Source: an uncultured Oscillospiraceae bacterium | GTDB lineage: Bacteria; Bacillota_A; Clostridia; Oscillospirales; Oscillospiraceae | Reading direction: 5' to 3' | Length of the DNA stretch: 24,101 nt | Assembly: GCA_947631675.1 (NCBI GenBank) | Contig: CANRMG010000194.1 | Coordinates: forward strand, 1-24,101 | In this document: positions 1 to 8,407 of the stretch, piece after piece | How positions within the stretch are numbered: the first letter of the stretch is position 1 | How the letters are laid out: every line of letters starts with the position of its first letter | Translations under genes and position numbers: made by a program | The notes under the pieces: model-generated | Databases searched by the model: none | Told to the model about the DNA's origin: nothing | What the model saw: only the letters and a program-made list of their open reading frames with translations

Positions 1-3000
1 CGCGCCGCCGGCCAGCCAGGCGATCTTCGGCGCCTGGCTCCCCCGCCGGGGAGCGGGCCGCAGGGCGGGCAGGCCTGGTTCCCGCCGTTCAGGCTCCAAG
101 GGCAGCAGCACCGCCGCGGCGGCGATGTCTGCCCCGCCCATGAACCACACGCCGCCCCGGGCGTTCTCAAACCCCGTCAGGCCGTATTTATCCAGATACC
201 GGCGCAGGGCGTCCGTTTTGGGATGGAGGTACTGCCCCTCTTCCCCGGCGTCGATCACCAGGTCCGCGGCCGCGCCGCAGGCGGTGATGAGGGCGTGGCG
301 CTTGATCATGCGCCGGGCGTCGTCCATATCCTGTCCGGACACATATACGATGGGCAGGTCCCCGGAGAGGCCGTGCTTCCACAGTGCCTCCCGGGTGGAA
401 TCAGAATGTGCCGCCACCCGGGGCGAGCACACCGCCGCGCAGAGCTGAAACGCCGCCCTGAGCCCCTCGGCGCTCATGCCAAGCAGAGACCCCATGGCCC
501 CGGCCATGTCCGCTGTCCCGCCGGTGAGGATGGCCCGGGCACAAGTCTCCGCCTCCCGGGCGCTGCCGCCGAAGCCCAGGCCCAGCGCCGCGCACCCGCC
601 CTCGGGCAGGGTGGCCTCGATGAACACCGGTTCATGCATCTGCCAGCCTGCCCCCCGGCGTACCACAAGGTCCACCGTGGCGGCCAGGCACAGCCAGCTC
701 TCCGGCCGGGTCCCCCGGGCCAGCCGCCGGATCAGCACCGCCCCATGATGGGCGCTGACCTCCAGGCCCAGCCGCCAGAAGGCGGGGTGGGCCTGATGGT
801 CCCCCATGGGCGCCAGCACCGGCTCGAGGCGGACGGTGAGCTTTCCACCGCTGGGGCCGGTGACGCGCCGCAGCTCCCCCTGCTCGCCGCTGGCCACCGC
901 CATCACCGCGCTCATCACGCCCCCGGCCCGCCGGGCCGTGAAGGTGAGGCTGCCCGCCTCATAGCGCCATGGCCGCACCGCCCCCTCCCGCCGGGAGGGG
1001 GTCAGCTCCACCCCGTCCACCGCGAGGGTGAACCCCTCGGGCCGGTACATCAAAAGCCCCGCCGTTTGGGCCAGACAGCAGCCGTCGTCGCAGGCCAGGA
1101 GGGTATACACCCCGTTGGACATGGGGAACCACGCCGGGGCCGCCGGGTCGTGGCCCGGGCCCTCCCACTGGAACACCGGCCGGTCCGGCCGGCTCTCCGG
1201 CGGCCGGGTCAGGGGGCTCCGGCCCCGGCGCAGCACCGCCCCGCCCAGGGGCACCCGCTCCGCCAGCAGGGGTCTGAACGCCCCCATGGCCGGGTCCGCC
1301 ATGAAATACCGGCGCAGCGCCCCGGCCGCCAGACAGTTGGTCACGGCGGCCAGGCTCATGCCGATGTGGTGGCTCATGAAACAGGCCACCGCTTGCCCGC
1401 CCGGGCCGGTCCGGCCCGGGGTCAGGTCCAGGGCCTCGTAAAAGCCGTACCGGCCCCACATATCCATAGCTCTCAGGCGGCGCAGGTTCTTCACCGCCGC
1501 CTTGGGATGGACGGCCAGGGCCAGGAAGCTGGCGTAGGGCGCGGCCACCAGCTCGCTGTCCACGTCCCTGCGCAGGGCCAGAGCGCCCACGCCGTGGGCC
1601 TTGTAGCGGTAGTCCATGCCCGCGTCCAGGGAGAAGAAGGCGCTCTCGGAGACGCCCCAGGGCGCCTTGGCCCGCTCGCCCCGCCGCCGCTGGGCGTAGA
1701 GGCAGAACCGGGCCGTCTCCCACAGCATGGAGCCATTGACGAAGGGCAGAAACAGCTCCGGCATCAGGTACTCGAACATGGACCCGGACCAGCTGGCCAG
1801 GCCCCGCCACCCGTCCAGGGACAGCTGGGCCCGGCTCAGGCTCTGCCAGTGGCGCACCGGAACATCGCCCCTCGCGCAGGCCACATAGCTCATGAGCCTG
1901 GCCTCCGAGGCCATCAGGTCGTAATGGCCGGGGCTGGGCTCATCCGTGGCCGGGTCCAGGCCGATGCGGAAAAGCCGCTTTTTTTCGTCGTAGAGGGCCC
2001 CCAGGTCCATATCGTCCGCCAAGGCCCGGGCCCGCTGGGCGATGTCCGGCCGGCCGTGAGCGGCCATGCCCCCGGCCAGACAGATGAGGCAGGCGCACAG
2101 GTTGCCGCTGTCCACCGCCGACACATAGGCCGGGGTCAGGGGCGCGCAGGTGCCCGTGTCGTACCAGTTATATAGATGGCCCCGCCACTTGTCCAGCTTT
2201 TCCACCGTGGCCAGGATGCGCTCTATGAGGGCCGTGGCCTCGCTCTCCGGGGCAAGGCCCAGCTCCATGGCCCCCAGGGCCGAGGTGAGAGCCAGGCCGA
2301 TGTTGGTGGGACTGGTCCGGCGGGCCGCGCCCTTAGGGGGCTGGATCTGCACGTTGTCGGGGGGCAGCCAGTGGTCGGCCCGGCCGCACCGGTCCGTGAA
2401 GTAGCTCCACATGGCCCCGGCAGCCTTCAGAAGGAAGGCCCGGTCGGCCTCCGTCAAATCGTTTTTCGGCAGAATGGGCCGGCCGGAGACCCAGGCAAAG
2501 GCGGGCGCGCAGGCCCACACCACCCCCGCGGCCTTTCCCGCCGGGCCAGGGGCCAGCACCGCCAGGGCCAGTCCCAGGACCACAGAGAACCACATGGCCG
2601 CGGGCCTGTTTTTGCCCCGGTCCGTCTGGGCAGCCGTGACCCACTGGAGCATGTGCCTATGGGACACCTTCATGCGCCACAGGGCCGTGACCGCCGCCGA
2701 GGCGCAGGTATAGCCCTCCCAGGGCAGGAAGATGAGCCGGGCGAAGAACCGGGTCAGGGACCCGCCCGCCCCCCGGAGTACGCCGCTGCGGACCCGCAGG
2801 CGGGCCGCGCTCCGCCGCTGGAAAAGGCCCGCGAAGGCGTCATGGACCGCGTCGGCCCCCAGGCTCACCAGGGCCGCGGCCGCCGCCCAGCGGCCGGCCG
2901 GGGACAGGAGGCCCCATATAAGCGCCGCCAGGGCCGTGGGCGGGACAAGGCTCCGACGCACGCTGTCGAACAGCCGAAACCGCTCCAGGGCGGGCAGATC

Positions 3001-4806
3001 CCGCCCGGCCCTGAACAGCCAAGGCAGGTTCTGCCAGTCGCCCCGGGTCCACCGGTGCAGCCGCCTGAACCAGGCCGCCGCCGTCACCGGCGTGCCGTCC
3101 GTCAGCTCCACGTCGCCCACGTACGCCCCCCGCAGATAGGCCCCCTCCAGGGCGTCGTGGCTCAGGATGTGGTCCTCCGGGAACCGGCCGTCCAGGCAGG
3201 CCAGATAGGCCGCCGCGTCCACGATGCCCTTGCCCGCGAAGCCGCCCCGGTCGAAAAGGTCCGTATACAGCTCCCCTGTGGGAGCGCCGTAGGGGTCCGT
3301 GCCCCCCTGACCCGCCCATATGCGGGCGAAATCCGTGGCCATGGCCCGGTCCAGCTCCACCGCCATCCGGGGATGGAGCACCCCGTGGCCCCGGACCACC
3401 GCGCCCTTTTCCACCTGGGGCGCATTCAGCGGGTGCATGGCCGCGCCGATGAGCTGCCGGGCACTGCCCGGCACCAGGCGGGTATCCCCGTCCAGGCAGA
3501 GGATATATCTGGCGTGCAGGGCCTCAGGGTCCCCCGCCAGGACCTTCAGATGACTGGGCCGGCCCCGGACCAGCCGGGCCAGCTCCAGTACCGCCCCCCG
3601 CTTGCGCTCCCATGGGGCGTAGCCCCCGTCCGTTTTGTGCCAGACCGGGTCCCGGCTCAGGAGGAAAAAGCCCCCGCCGTATGTCTCGTTGAGCTTGTCG
3701 ATCTGCGCCGCCGCGGCACGGAGCCGCCCCGCCTCCGGGGGCGGGAACACCGCCCCGTCGGGCAGGTCCGCCAGCAGGGCGAACAGCAGCTCCTCCCCAC
3801 ACTCCCGGTTGGCCAGGGCGTACTCCTCCAGCCGCCGGGCCAGGCGCACGCCCGTCTCGTCGTCGGACAAAAGGGCCGACACGGCGCACACCGTCCGGCC
3901 ATCCGGGCCCACGCCGCCCCTCAGCTCCAGACGGGGCAGCCGCTGGGGCCGGGTCAGGCGCAGCAGGGCGGAGTCCAGCCCCACCCGGGCGAGCTCGGAG
4001 AGGGGCCACACCGCCAGAAGGGCCGTGCACACGCTCTTCGCCGCCGCCCCGGCCAGCACCGCCAGCGCCGCCGGCAGGACGATCCGCGCGGCCATATAGC
4101 CCGCGCCGGTACGCTCACAGGGCGGGAACAGGTATTCGTGCAAGCCCCCTTCCAGCGCCTGCCGGGCCGCCTCCGCCGCCGGGACGCGCTTTGCCTTCGC
4201 CAGGCGCTGGATGCGCCGGCGGTACTCGGCCCGGCTGGCCTCGTCCATAGCGGGGTATATCTTGTCCTGCCGCAGCAGGGCGTCCACCGGGTCCGAGGCC
4301 TCCAGGGCATGGGTCAGGTCCATGTCCGCCAGGGCCCGCAGGCTGGTGAACAGCTCCCCCGCCTCAGCGGCGTCCACCTCCGGCCCGGCCAGGGCCTGGA
4401 TGAGCGCAGCGCGAAGGGCGGCCCCAAAAAGGGCCGCCTCATTCTCCGGCATCTCTCCGCTCCGGCGGGCCCCGGTGAGGAACGCCTCGATCCGCTCCTC
4501 CGTCACGGGCCCGGCCTCCGCCAGAGTCTGGCACAGCGCCACCACCGCCGGGCCCGACCGCCCCTTTCGGAGCCTTCCCGCGGCCCGGAGGGCCCCCAGG
4601 GCGATGTCCGTCTCCCGCCGGGCCAGATATTCGTTGTCCGCAAACCACGCCGGGGCCTTCTCGTCCCGGCTCCTGGCCGCCACCACCTCCATGGCCCGCG
4701 CCAGCCGGCGGGCGGCGCGGCGGCCGGATGTCCTTCCTTTGATGGGGATGCTCCTGGCCGCTCGTTCGCCCCATCCGGCCAGGCGTTCGGTGCTTATCTT
4801 TTCCAT
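1..4806 (-). CDS. Cyclic beta-1,2-glucan synthase-like protein (GT84/GH94 type), 3' end outside window
   Basis: The minus frame is open from the ATG at 4806 to the window edge (1602 codons seen, no stop), so the C-terminus is missing. Family proteins are about 2,800 aa. Order: N-terminal region; hydrophobic stretch about residues 236-270; family-2 glycosyltransferase domain with LCLDGDTRLVPG (residues 437-441 are the DGDTR core), later ILSHDALEGAYLRGAYV and the R-W motif RWTRGDWQ; more membrane segments about 640-700 and 770-820; a glucoamylase-like domain about 880-1150 (VDSGNLCACLI, ASWSGSMFEYLMPELFLP, HHIGMSL); and the start of a GH94 sandwich domain near 1228 (MSNGVYTLL). By family knowledge it polymerises UDP-glucose into cyclic beta-1,2-glucan at the inner membrane and trims it by phosphorolysis; the GH94 catalytic part is not in view. 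The Shine-Dalgarno is weak, so Met39 is an alternative start. Long plus-strand frames over this region are shadows. Confidence 0.9.
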   Translation of the reverse strand, partial: MEKISTERLAGWGERAARSIPIKGRTSGRRAARRLARAMEVVAARSRDEKAPAWFADNEYLARRETDIALGALRAAGRLRKGRSGPAVVALCQTLAEAGPVTEERIEAFLTGARRSGEMPENEAALFGAALRAALIQALAGPEVDAAEAGELFTSLRALADMDLTHALEASDPVDALLRQDKIYPAMDEASRAEYRRRIQRLAKAKRVPAAEAARQALEGGLHEYLFPPCERTGAGYMAARIVLPAALAVLAGAAAKSVCTALLAVWPLSELARVGLDSALLRLTRPQRLPRLELRGGVGPDGRTVCAVSALLSDDETGVRLARRLEEYALANRECGEELLFALLADLPDGAVFPPPEAGRLRAAAAQIDKLNETYGGGFFLLSRDPVWHKTDGGYAPWERKRGAVLELARLVRGRPSHLKVLAGDPEALHARYILCLDGDTRLVPGSARQLIGAAMHPLNAPQVEKGAVVRGHGVLHPRMAVELDRAMATDFARIWAGQGGTDPYGAPTGELYTDLFDRGGFAGKGIVDAAAYLACLDGRFPEDHILSHDALEGAYLRGAYVGDVELTDGTPVTAAAWFRRLHRWTRGDWQNLPWLFRAGRDLPALERFRLFDSVRRSLVPPTALAALIWGLLSPAGRWAAAAALVSLGADAVHDAFAGLFQRRSAARLRVRSGVLRGAGGSLTRFFARLIFLPWEGYTCASAAVTALWRMKVSHRHMLQWVTAAQTDRGKNRPAAMWFSVVLGLALAVLAPGPAGKAAGVVWACAPAFAWVSGRPILPKNDLTEADRAFLLKAAGAMWSYFTDRCGRADHWLPPDNVQIQPPKGAARRTSPTNIGLALTSALGAMELGLAPESEATALIERILATVEKLDKWRGHLYNWYDTGTCAPLTPAYVSAVDSGNLCACLICLAGGMAAHGRPDIAQRARALADDMDLGALYDEKKRLFRIGLDPATDEPSPGHYDLMASEARLMSYVACARGDVPVRHWQSLSRAQLSLDGWRGLASWSGSMFEYLMPELFLPFVNGSMLWETARFCLYAQRRRGERAKAPWGVSESAFFSLDAGMDYRYKAHGVGALALRRDVDSELVAAPYASFLALAVHPKAAVKNLRRLRAMDMWGRYGFYEALDLTPGRTGPGGQAVACFMSHHIGMSLAAVTNCLAAGALRRYFMADPAMGAFRPLLAERVPLGGAVLRRGRSPLTRPPESRPDRPVFQWEGPGHDPAAPAWFPMSNGVYTLLACDDGCCLAQTAGLLMYRPEGFTLAVDGVELTPSRREGAVRPWRYEAGSLTFTARRAGGVMSAVMAVASGEQGELRRVTGPSGGKLTVRLEPVLAPMGDHQAHPAFWRLGLEVSAHHGAVLIRRLARGTRPESWLCLAATVDLVVRRGAGWQMHEPVFIEATLPEGGCAALGLGFGGSAREAETCARAILTGGTADMAGAMGSLLGMSAEGLRAAFQLCAAVCSPRVAAHSDSTREALWKHGLSGDLPIVYVSGQDMDDARRMIKRHALITACGAAADLVIDAGEEGQYLHPKTDALRRYLDKYGLTGFENARGGVWFMGGADIAAAAVLLPLEPERREPGLPALRPAPRRGSQAPKIAWLAGGA

Positions 4807-4859
4807 ACCTGGGATTTTTCCCGCCCGCCGGAGAGAATATACCCACCCGGACACAAAGG

Positions 4860-4884
4860 AAAAGCGGACACGGGATGTGTCCGC
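4860..4884 (-). terminator. Rho-independent terminator of the TtcA-family gene
   Basis: Minus-strand stem GCGGACAC/GTGTCCGC (8 bp, 5-nt loop) followed by TTTT, 10 bp past the stop codon of the PP-loop gene. It separates that gene from the downstream glucan synthase gene on the same strand. Confidence 0.75.
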
Positions 4885-4893
4885 TCCGGCGCG

Positions 4894-5733
4894 TTATTCT
4901 CTTTCGTCGTAGGTCTCCAAAAAGGAGTGGTCTGCGCCCCCGGTCTTGTAGCCGGGAAAGGTGTCCAGGCACACCGCGTGCAGGGCGGTGAAGATGCTCT
5001 TTTCGATGTTGGGGTCGTCCTTCCGCATCTCCCGCAGCAGCTCCTTCACCTGCTGGCGCTTGGAGCCGCCCTGGTGCCGGACGGCGTTTTCCGTGAACCG
5101 GCAGGCGCACTGAAGAAATTCCAGGCCGTTGTACCGGGCCCAGGCGATGATGTCGTCCTCATGGACGCAGTACAGGGGACGTATCAGCTCCATGCCCGGG
5201 AAGTTGGTGCTGTGGAGCTTTGGCATCATGCCCTGCAGCTGGGCGCCCCAGAACATGCCGATGAGGGTAGTCTCGATGACGTCGCTGAAGTGGTGGCCCA
5301 GGGCGATCTTGTTGCAGCCCAGCTCCCTCGCCTTGCTGTAGAGGAGGCCCCGGCGCATCCGGGCGCACAGATAACAGGGGCTCTCCTCCACGCTGTTGGC
5401 CACGGTGAAGATGTCGGACTCAAAGATGGTCACCGGCACCCGCAGCAGCGCGGCGTTTTCCTCTATTTTCGCCCGGTTGGCGGGGCTGTAGCCCGGGTCC
5501 ATCACGAGAAACGCAAGCTCGAAGGGCACCTCCGAGTGCCGGTGCAGCTCCTGCATGAGCTTGGCCATGAGCATGGAGTCCTTGCCCCCGGAGATACACA
5601 CGGCGATCCGGTCCCCGGCCTGGATCAGCTCATAGCGCTTCACCGCCTCCACGAAGGGGCGCCACAGGGTCTTTCTGTACTTGGTGATGATGCTCCGCTC
5701 CACGGCCTGGCAGCGGTCCAGTTCACGGGCCAT
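4894..5733 (-). CDS. ttcA: TtcA-family PP-loop ATPase (tRNA 2-thiocytidine biosynthesis)
   Basis: 279 aa. The N-terminal half carries the PP-loop SGGKDS at residues 48-53, which binds ATP and adenylates the target base. TtcA-like cysteines follow in SPCYLCARMRRG, and another pair lies in QCACRFTEN; in TtcA such cysteines hold an Fe-S cluster. GHHFSDVIETTLIGMFWG is the conserved central motif of the TtcA/TilS superfamily. By homology it thiolates C32 of some tRNAs. Many clostridia carry this short form, so the exact substrate is inferred. The start is firm: a GAGAGGAGG ribosome-binding site sits 8 nt upstream of ATG, with a good promoter behind it. It is monocistronic, with its own terminator. 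Confidence 0.88.
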   Translation of the reverse strand: MARELDRCQAVERSIITKYRKTLWRPFVEAVKRYELIQAGDRIAVCISGGKDSMLMAKLMQELHRHSEVPFELAFLVMDPGYSPANRAKIEENAALLRVPVTIFESDIFTVANSVEESPCYLCARMRRGLLYSKARELGCNKIALGHHFSDVIETTLIGMFWGAQLQGMMPKLHSTNFPGMELIRPLYCVHEDDIIAWARYNGLEFLQCACRFTENAVRHQGGSKRQQVKELLREMRKDDPNIEKSIFTALHAVCLDTFPGYKTGGADHSFLETYDERE

Positions 5734-5765
5734 CCGGCGCGCCTCCTCTCAGCGGTGTGGGGACA

Positions 5766-5794
5766 AGTATAGCATCGCCCGCCCGGCCCGTCAA
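5766..5794 (-). promoter_or_regulatory. Sigma-A-type promoter of ttcA
   Basis: Minus strand: TTGACG (5794-5789), 17-bp spacer, TATACT (5771-5766), 33 bp before the ATG. A close match to the vegetative consensus. Confidence 0.75.
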
Positions 5795-5843
5795 GGACGA
5801 AGCAGGCCCCGGGCGCATAGGATGACGGGAGGAGGGATGGACC

Positions 5844-6131
5844 ATGGATGAGCAGAGCGGGGCGGCCAAAAGCGCCCTCAACGGAGACGGACAGACCCCG
5901 GCGGAGGAGGCCCGGTGCCGCCGGGCCATGGGCAGGCTCCGGCTGGAATCGGGCATGGCGGTGCTGTTCACGGCCATGGGCGGCATGATGCTGCTGGTGC
6001 TGCTGGACATATTCTTCACGCTGCGAAGCGAGCTGGTATCCAACGCCTTCGAGGCCTTCAAGCTGGTGACCGTCACGGTCCTGGGCTACATCTTCGGGGC
6101 CAACCAGTCCCTGAACGGGCCGGAGACGTGA
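5844..6131 (+). CDS. Small two-TM membrane protein, unknown function
   Basis: 95 aa. A polar N-terminus (about 33 residues, Ala/Glu/Arg rich) precedes two hydrophobic segments, about residues 38-60 (AVLFTAMGGMMLLVLLDIFF) and 70-88 (FEAFKLVTVTVLGYIFGAN), joined by a short charged linker. The GGAGGG ribosome-binding site is just upstream. A strong terminator overlaps the stop codon, so this is a single-gene unit. It resembles short membrane proteins of clostridia but I cannot name a family. High GC third positions and the clean control signals argue that it is a real gene of the backbone. Confidence 0.7.
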   Translation: MDEQSGAAKSALNGDGQTPAEEARCRRAMGRLRLESGMAVLFTAMGGMMLLVLLDIFFTLRSELVSNAFEAFKLVTVTVLGYIFGANQSLNGPET

Positions 6132-6172
6132 AAGGCAAAACGCGCCTGCTATGTCAGGCGCGTTTTGCCTTT
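6131..6172 (+). terminator. Strong bidirectional terminator
   Basis: 18-bp perfect stem (AAAGGCAAAACGCGCCTG and its complement) with a 6-nt loop and a following TTTT. It begins at the stop codon of the small membrane protein gene. A-rich on the left arm, so it could also work on the minus strand. Confidence 0.85.
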
Positions 6173-6258
6173 TATTCTCCTCCTCTTTTTTACCGCCCGG
6201 TGGAAATCCGACGGAAAACATGGTACACTTATCAAAAAATCGCCGGAGGCGACCCACG

Positions 6259-6957
6259 ATGAAAGATAACCCCACCCGCTCGGCCCTCATCGTCATCGAC
6301 ATGGAGCAGGGCTTCATAGACCCCGCGTCCCCCCACTGCATTCCCATGGCCGCCGCCACGGTGCCCGCCCTCGTCAAAGCGGCGGACACGGCCCGGCAAA
6401 AGGGCATCCCCGTATTTTTCGTCAAGCGCCTGTACCGCCCCGACGGCAGCGACGTGGAGCTGACCCGCTGGGCAGGCTGGCAGGCCGGCGGCCGGGCCAT
6501 GGCCCTTGGCTCGGAGGGACCCTTCAGCGCCCAGGCTCCGGAGGGCCTGCGGCCCCAGGCCGGGGACTACACCATCATAAAGCCCCGGTGGAGCGCCTTT
6601 TTCCAGACGGAGCTTGACCTGATCCTCCGCCGCCTGGGGGTGCGCACGGTGATCCTGGCGGGCACCACCACGCCCAACTGCGTGCGCACCACCGCCTACG
6701 ACGCCATCGCCTTGGACTACAACACCGTGGTGCTCACCGACTGCACCTCCTCCCGGAGCGAGGCCATCCAGCGGGCCAACCTGGAGGATATGGCCCAGGT
6801 GGGCGTCCTGCTCATGACGGAGGCGCAGTTCGCCGCCTACGGCCCGGACACAGTCGCCGACGCCCTGGATCCCATTCGCCGGGACATGGCCGCCGCCCCG
6901 GACCCGGAGACCTTCGCCGCCGGCCCCGATGGCGTGACCGTCACGGACAAGTGGTGA
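6259..6957 (+). CDS. Isochorismatase-like cysteine hydrolase
   Basis: 232 aa, the usual length for this family. The triad is visible: Asp in ALIVIDMEQGF, Lys in YTIIKPRWSAFF, and the nucleophilic Cys in GTTTPNCVRTTAYDA, followed by the usual cis-peptide region and TDCTSS. Members hydrolyse isochorismate, nicotinamide, ureidoacrylate or N-carbamoyl compounds; the substrate cannot be read from sequence. Start chosen at ATG 6259 because GGAGG lies 8 nt upstream; the longer frame from 6151 would begin inside the preceding terminator. It is followed after 4 bp by a MocR-type regulator, so the two are probably co-transcribed. MocR proteins often control adjacent vitamin or amino-acid metabolic genes. 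Confidence 0.88.
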   Translation: MKDNPTRSALIVIDMEQGFIDPASPHCIPMAAATVPALVKAADTARQKGIPVFFVKRLYRPDGSDVELTRWAGWQAGGRAMALGSEGPFSAQAPEGLRPQAGDYTIIKPRWSAFFQTELDLILRRLGVRTVILAGTTTPNCVRTTAYDAIALDYNTVVLTDCTSSRSEAIQRANLEDMAQVGVLLMTEAQFAAYGPDTVADALDPIRRDMAAAPDPETFAAGPDGVTVTDKW

Positions 6958-6961
6958 CGGC

Positions 6962-8047
6962 ATGCTGACCTACGACCTGACCGGCCCGGGACCCAAGTAC
7001 TACGCCCTGTACCGGGCCATCCGGGACGACATCGCCGGCGGCGTGCTGGCGCCGGGGGAAAAGCTGCCCTCCCGCCGGGCCCTGGCGGAGCACCTGGGCG
7101 TGAGCGCCGTGACGGTGGAGGGGGCCTACCGGCTCCTGGCGGACGAGGGCTACATCTCCGCCCGGGAGCGGAGCGGCTTTTTCGTCCAGGCCCTAGGCCC
7201 GGTGGCCCCTGCGCCGGACCAGAAGGCGGAGCCCCTGCGCCTGCTGCCGGAGGAGGAGCCCGCCCCCGCGGCGAACGACTTCCCCTACTCCCTGTGGTTC
7301 AAGACCCTCCGCCGGGTCATCTCCGACCAGGGCCAGCGGCTGGTGGCCCGGTCCCCCAACGAGGGCTGCGCCGTTCTGCGCAACGCCATCGCCCGGTATC
7401 TTCTCCGCTACCGGGGCATGCACGCCCAGCCGGAGCAGATCGTGGTGGGCTCCGGTTCGGAGCAGCTGTATGAGTACGTGGTCCGCATGCTGGGCCCGGA
7501 CCGGACATACGCCATCGAGTGGCCCTCCTACGGCCAGATCGAAGCGGTGTACCGGGGCATGGGCGCCCGGGTGGAGCGCCTGCCCATGGGCCCGTCGGGC
7601 ATCGACAGCGCCGCCCTGGCCGGGACGAGGGCGGAGGTGCTGCACGTGACCCCCTTCCACAGCTGGCCCACCGGCGTCACCGCCCCCGCCGCCAAACGCT
7701 ACGAGTACCTCCAATGGGCCGGGGCCCGGCCCGGCCGGTTCGTGGTAGAGGACGATTTCGACAGCGAGTTCTTCATGCCCGGCAAGCCCCTGGAGAGCCT
7801 GTACTCCATGGACAAGCGGGGCGCGGTCATCTATCTGAACACCTTCTCCCGGAGCCTGGCCCCCTCCATGCGCATGGGCTACATGATCCTGCCCGCCGCG
7901 CTGCTGGACGCCTACCGGGAACGGGTGGGGATGTACTCCTGCTCGGTGCCGGTGCTGGAACAGTACGCCCTGGCCGCCTTCCTGGACGAGGGCCACTTCG
8001 AGCGCCACCTGAACCGGGTCCGCCGCCGGAGGGGGAATAACGAATGA
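6962..8047 (+). CDS. MocR/GntR-family PLP-dependent regulator, C-terminally truncated
   Basis: 361 aa in place of the usual 450-490. Residues about 10-75 are a GntR winged helix (KYYALYRAIRDDIAGG, GEKLPSRRALAEHLGVSAVTVEGAY). From about 105 there is an aminotransferase class I/II fold with VVGSGSEQLYEYV, the Asp pair in VVEDDFDSEF, and STRSLAP-like FSRSLAPSMRMGYM. In canonical members a PLP-binding Lys occupies the segment read here as LNTFSRSLAPSMRMGY; I see Arg rather than Lys there, so PLP chemistry may be lost. The protein stops at HLNRVRRRRGNNE, where the family continues about 100 residues into the small domain. No remainder is visible downstream; a hairpin-rich repeat begins at once. 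It is probably an inactivated or altered regulator, which is inference. Confidence 0.8.
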   Translation: MLTYDLTGPGPKYYALYRAIRDDIAGGVLAPGEKLPSRRALAEHLGVSAVTVEGAYRLLADEGYISARERSGFFVQALGPVAPAPDQKAEPLRLLPEEEPAPAANDFPYSLWFKTLRRVISDQGQRLVARSPNEGCAVLRNAIARYLLRYRGMHAQPEQIVVGSGSEQLYEYVVRMLGPDRTYAIEWPSYGQIEAVYRGMGARVERLPMGPSGIDSAALAGTRAEVLHVTPFHSWPTGVTAPAAKRYEYLQWAGARPGRFVVEDDFDSEFFMPGKPLESLYSMDKRGAVIYLNTFSRSLAPSMRMGYMILPAALLDAYRERVGMYSCSVPVLEQYALAAFLDEGHFERHLNRVRRRRGNNE

Positions 8048-8053
8048 CATATC

Positions 8054-8176
8054 CGGCCCCCTCTGACGAGGGGGCTGTCGCCGCCTTTGGCGGTGACTGG
8101 GGGAGAGAAGAAAACGGTCTCTCCCTCCGTCTCGCCCCCATGGGCGAGCCACCTCCCTCGTCAGAGGGAGGCTCCA
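8054..8176. repeat. MITE/REP-like element made of consecutive hairpins
   Basis: The ends are imperfect inverted repeats sharing CCCTCTGACGAGGG (left near 8059, complement near 8153-8166). Inside are further small palindromes: CCGCC/GGCGG, GGGAGAGA/TCTCTCCC and CTCGCCC/GGGCGAG. Five hairpins in 123 bp with no coding potential is typical of non-autonomous palindromic repeats in gut clostridia. It starts directly after the premature end of the MocR gene. Confidence 0.65.
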
Positions 8177-8226
8177 TGAGGATAGTGCCCGTTGCAAGAG
8201 ATGTCTCCTGCGGCAGGCACTTACCA

Positions 8227-8251
8227 TGTCGAAAGGGCGAAAGTTGTCGAA
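8227..8251 (+). promoter_or_regulatory. Two Spo0A boxes upstream of spo0A
   Basis: TGTCGAAA at 8227-8234 and TTGTCGAA at 8244-8251, matching the 0A box TGTCGAA, with the cores 18 bp apart on the same strand and about 160-180 bp before spo0A. They suggest autoregulation, as known for spo0A in Bacillus. Confidence 0.7.
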
Positions 8252-8302
8252 GCGTGTCATATTATGTCAACAAAAAATTGCCCATTTTTCATGGTTTTCT
8301 GT

Positions 8303-8331
8303 TGCAAAGAAACGGGTGTTATGGTAAATTG
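8303..8331 (+). promoter_or_regulatory. Candidate vegetative promoter of spo0A
   Basis: TTGCAA (8303-8308), 17-bp spacer, TAAATT (8326-8331). The surrounding 100 bp are AT-rich and downstream of the 0A boxes. I do not see a clear sigma-H promoter, so the start site is uncertain. Confidence 0.4.
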
Positions 8332-8407
8332 TAAAAGCTACTACAGCGGAATTGCGCAAGAGAGAGATAAGGCGGTCCGAAATTGACACAAGGGAGGAAA
8401 TGAAAAC

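Noticed and set aside
223..5772. Two very long plus-strand open frames (223-2175 and 2176-5772)
   Set aside because: They are antisense to the glucan synthase and ttcA frames, which carry clear domain motifs; the plus frames give low-complexity Gly/Pro/Arg/His proteins typical of shadows in high-GC DNA.
5915..6262. Plus-strand frame overlapping the small membrane protein
   Set aside because: Lacks a ribosome-binding site, crosses a strong terminator, and has shadow-type composition.
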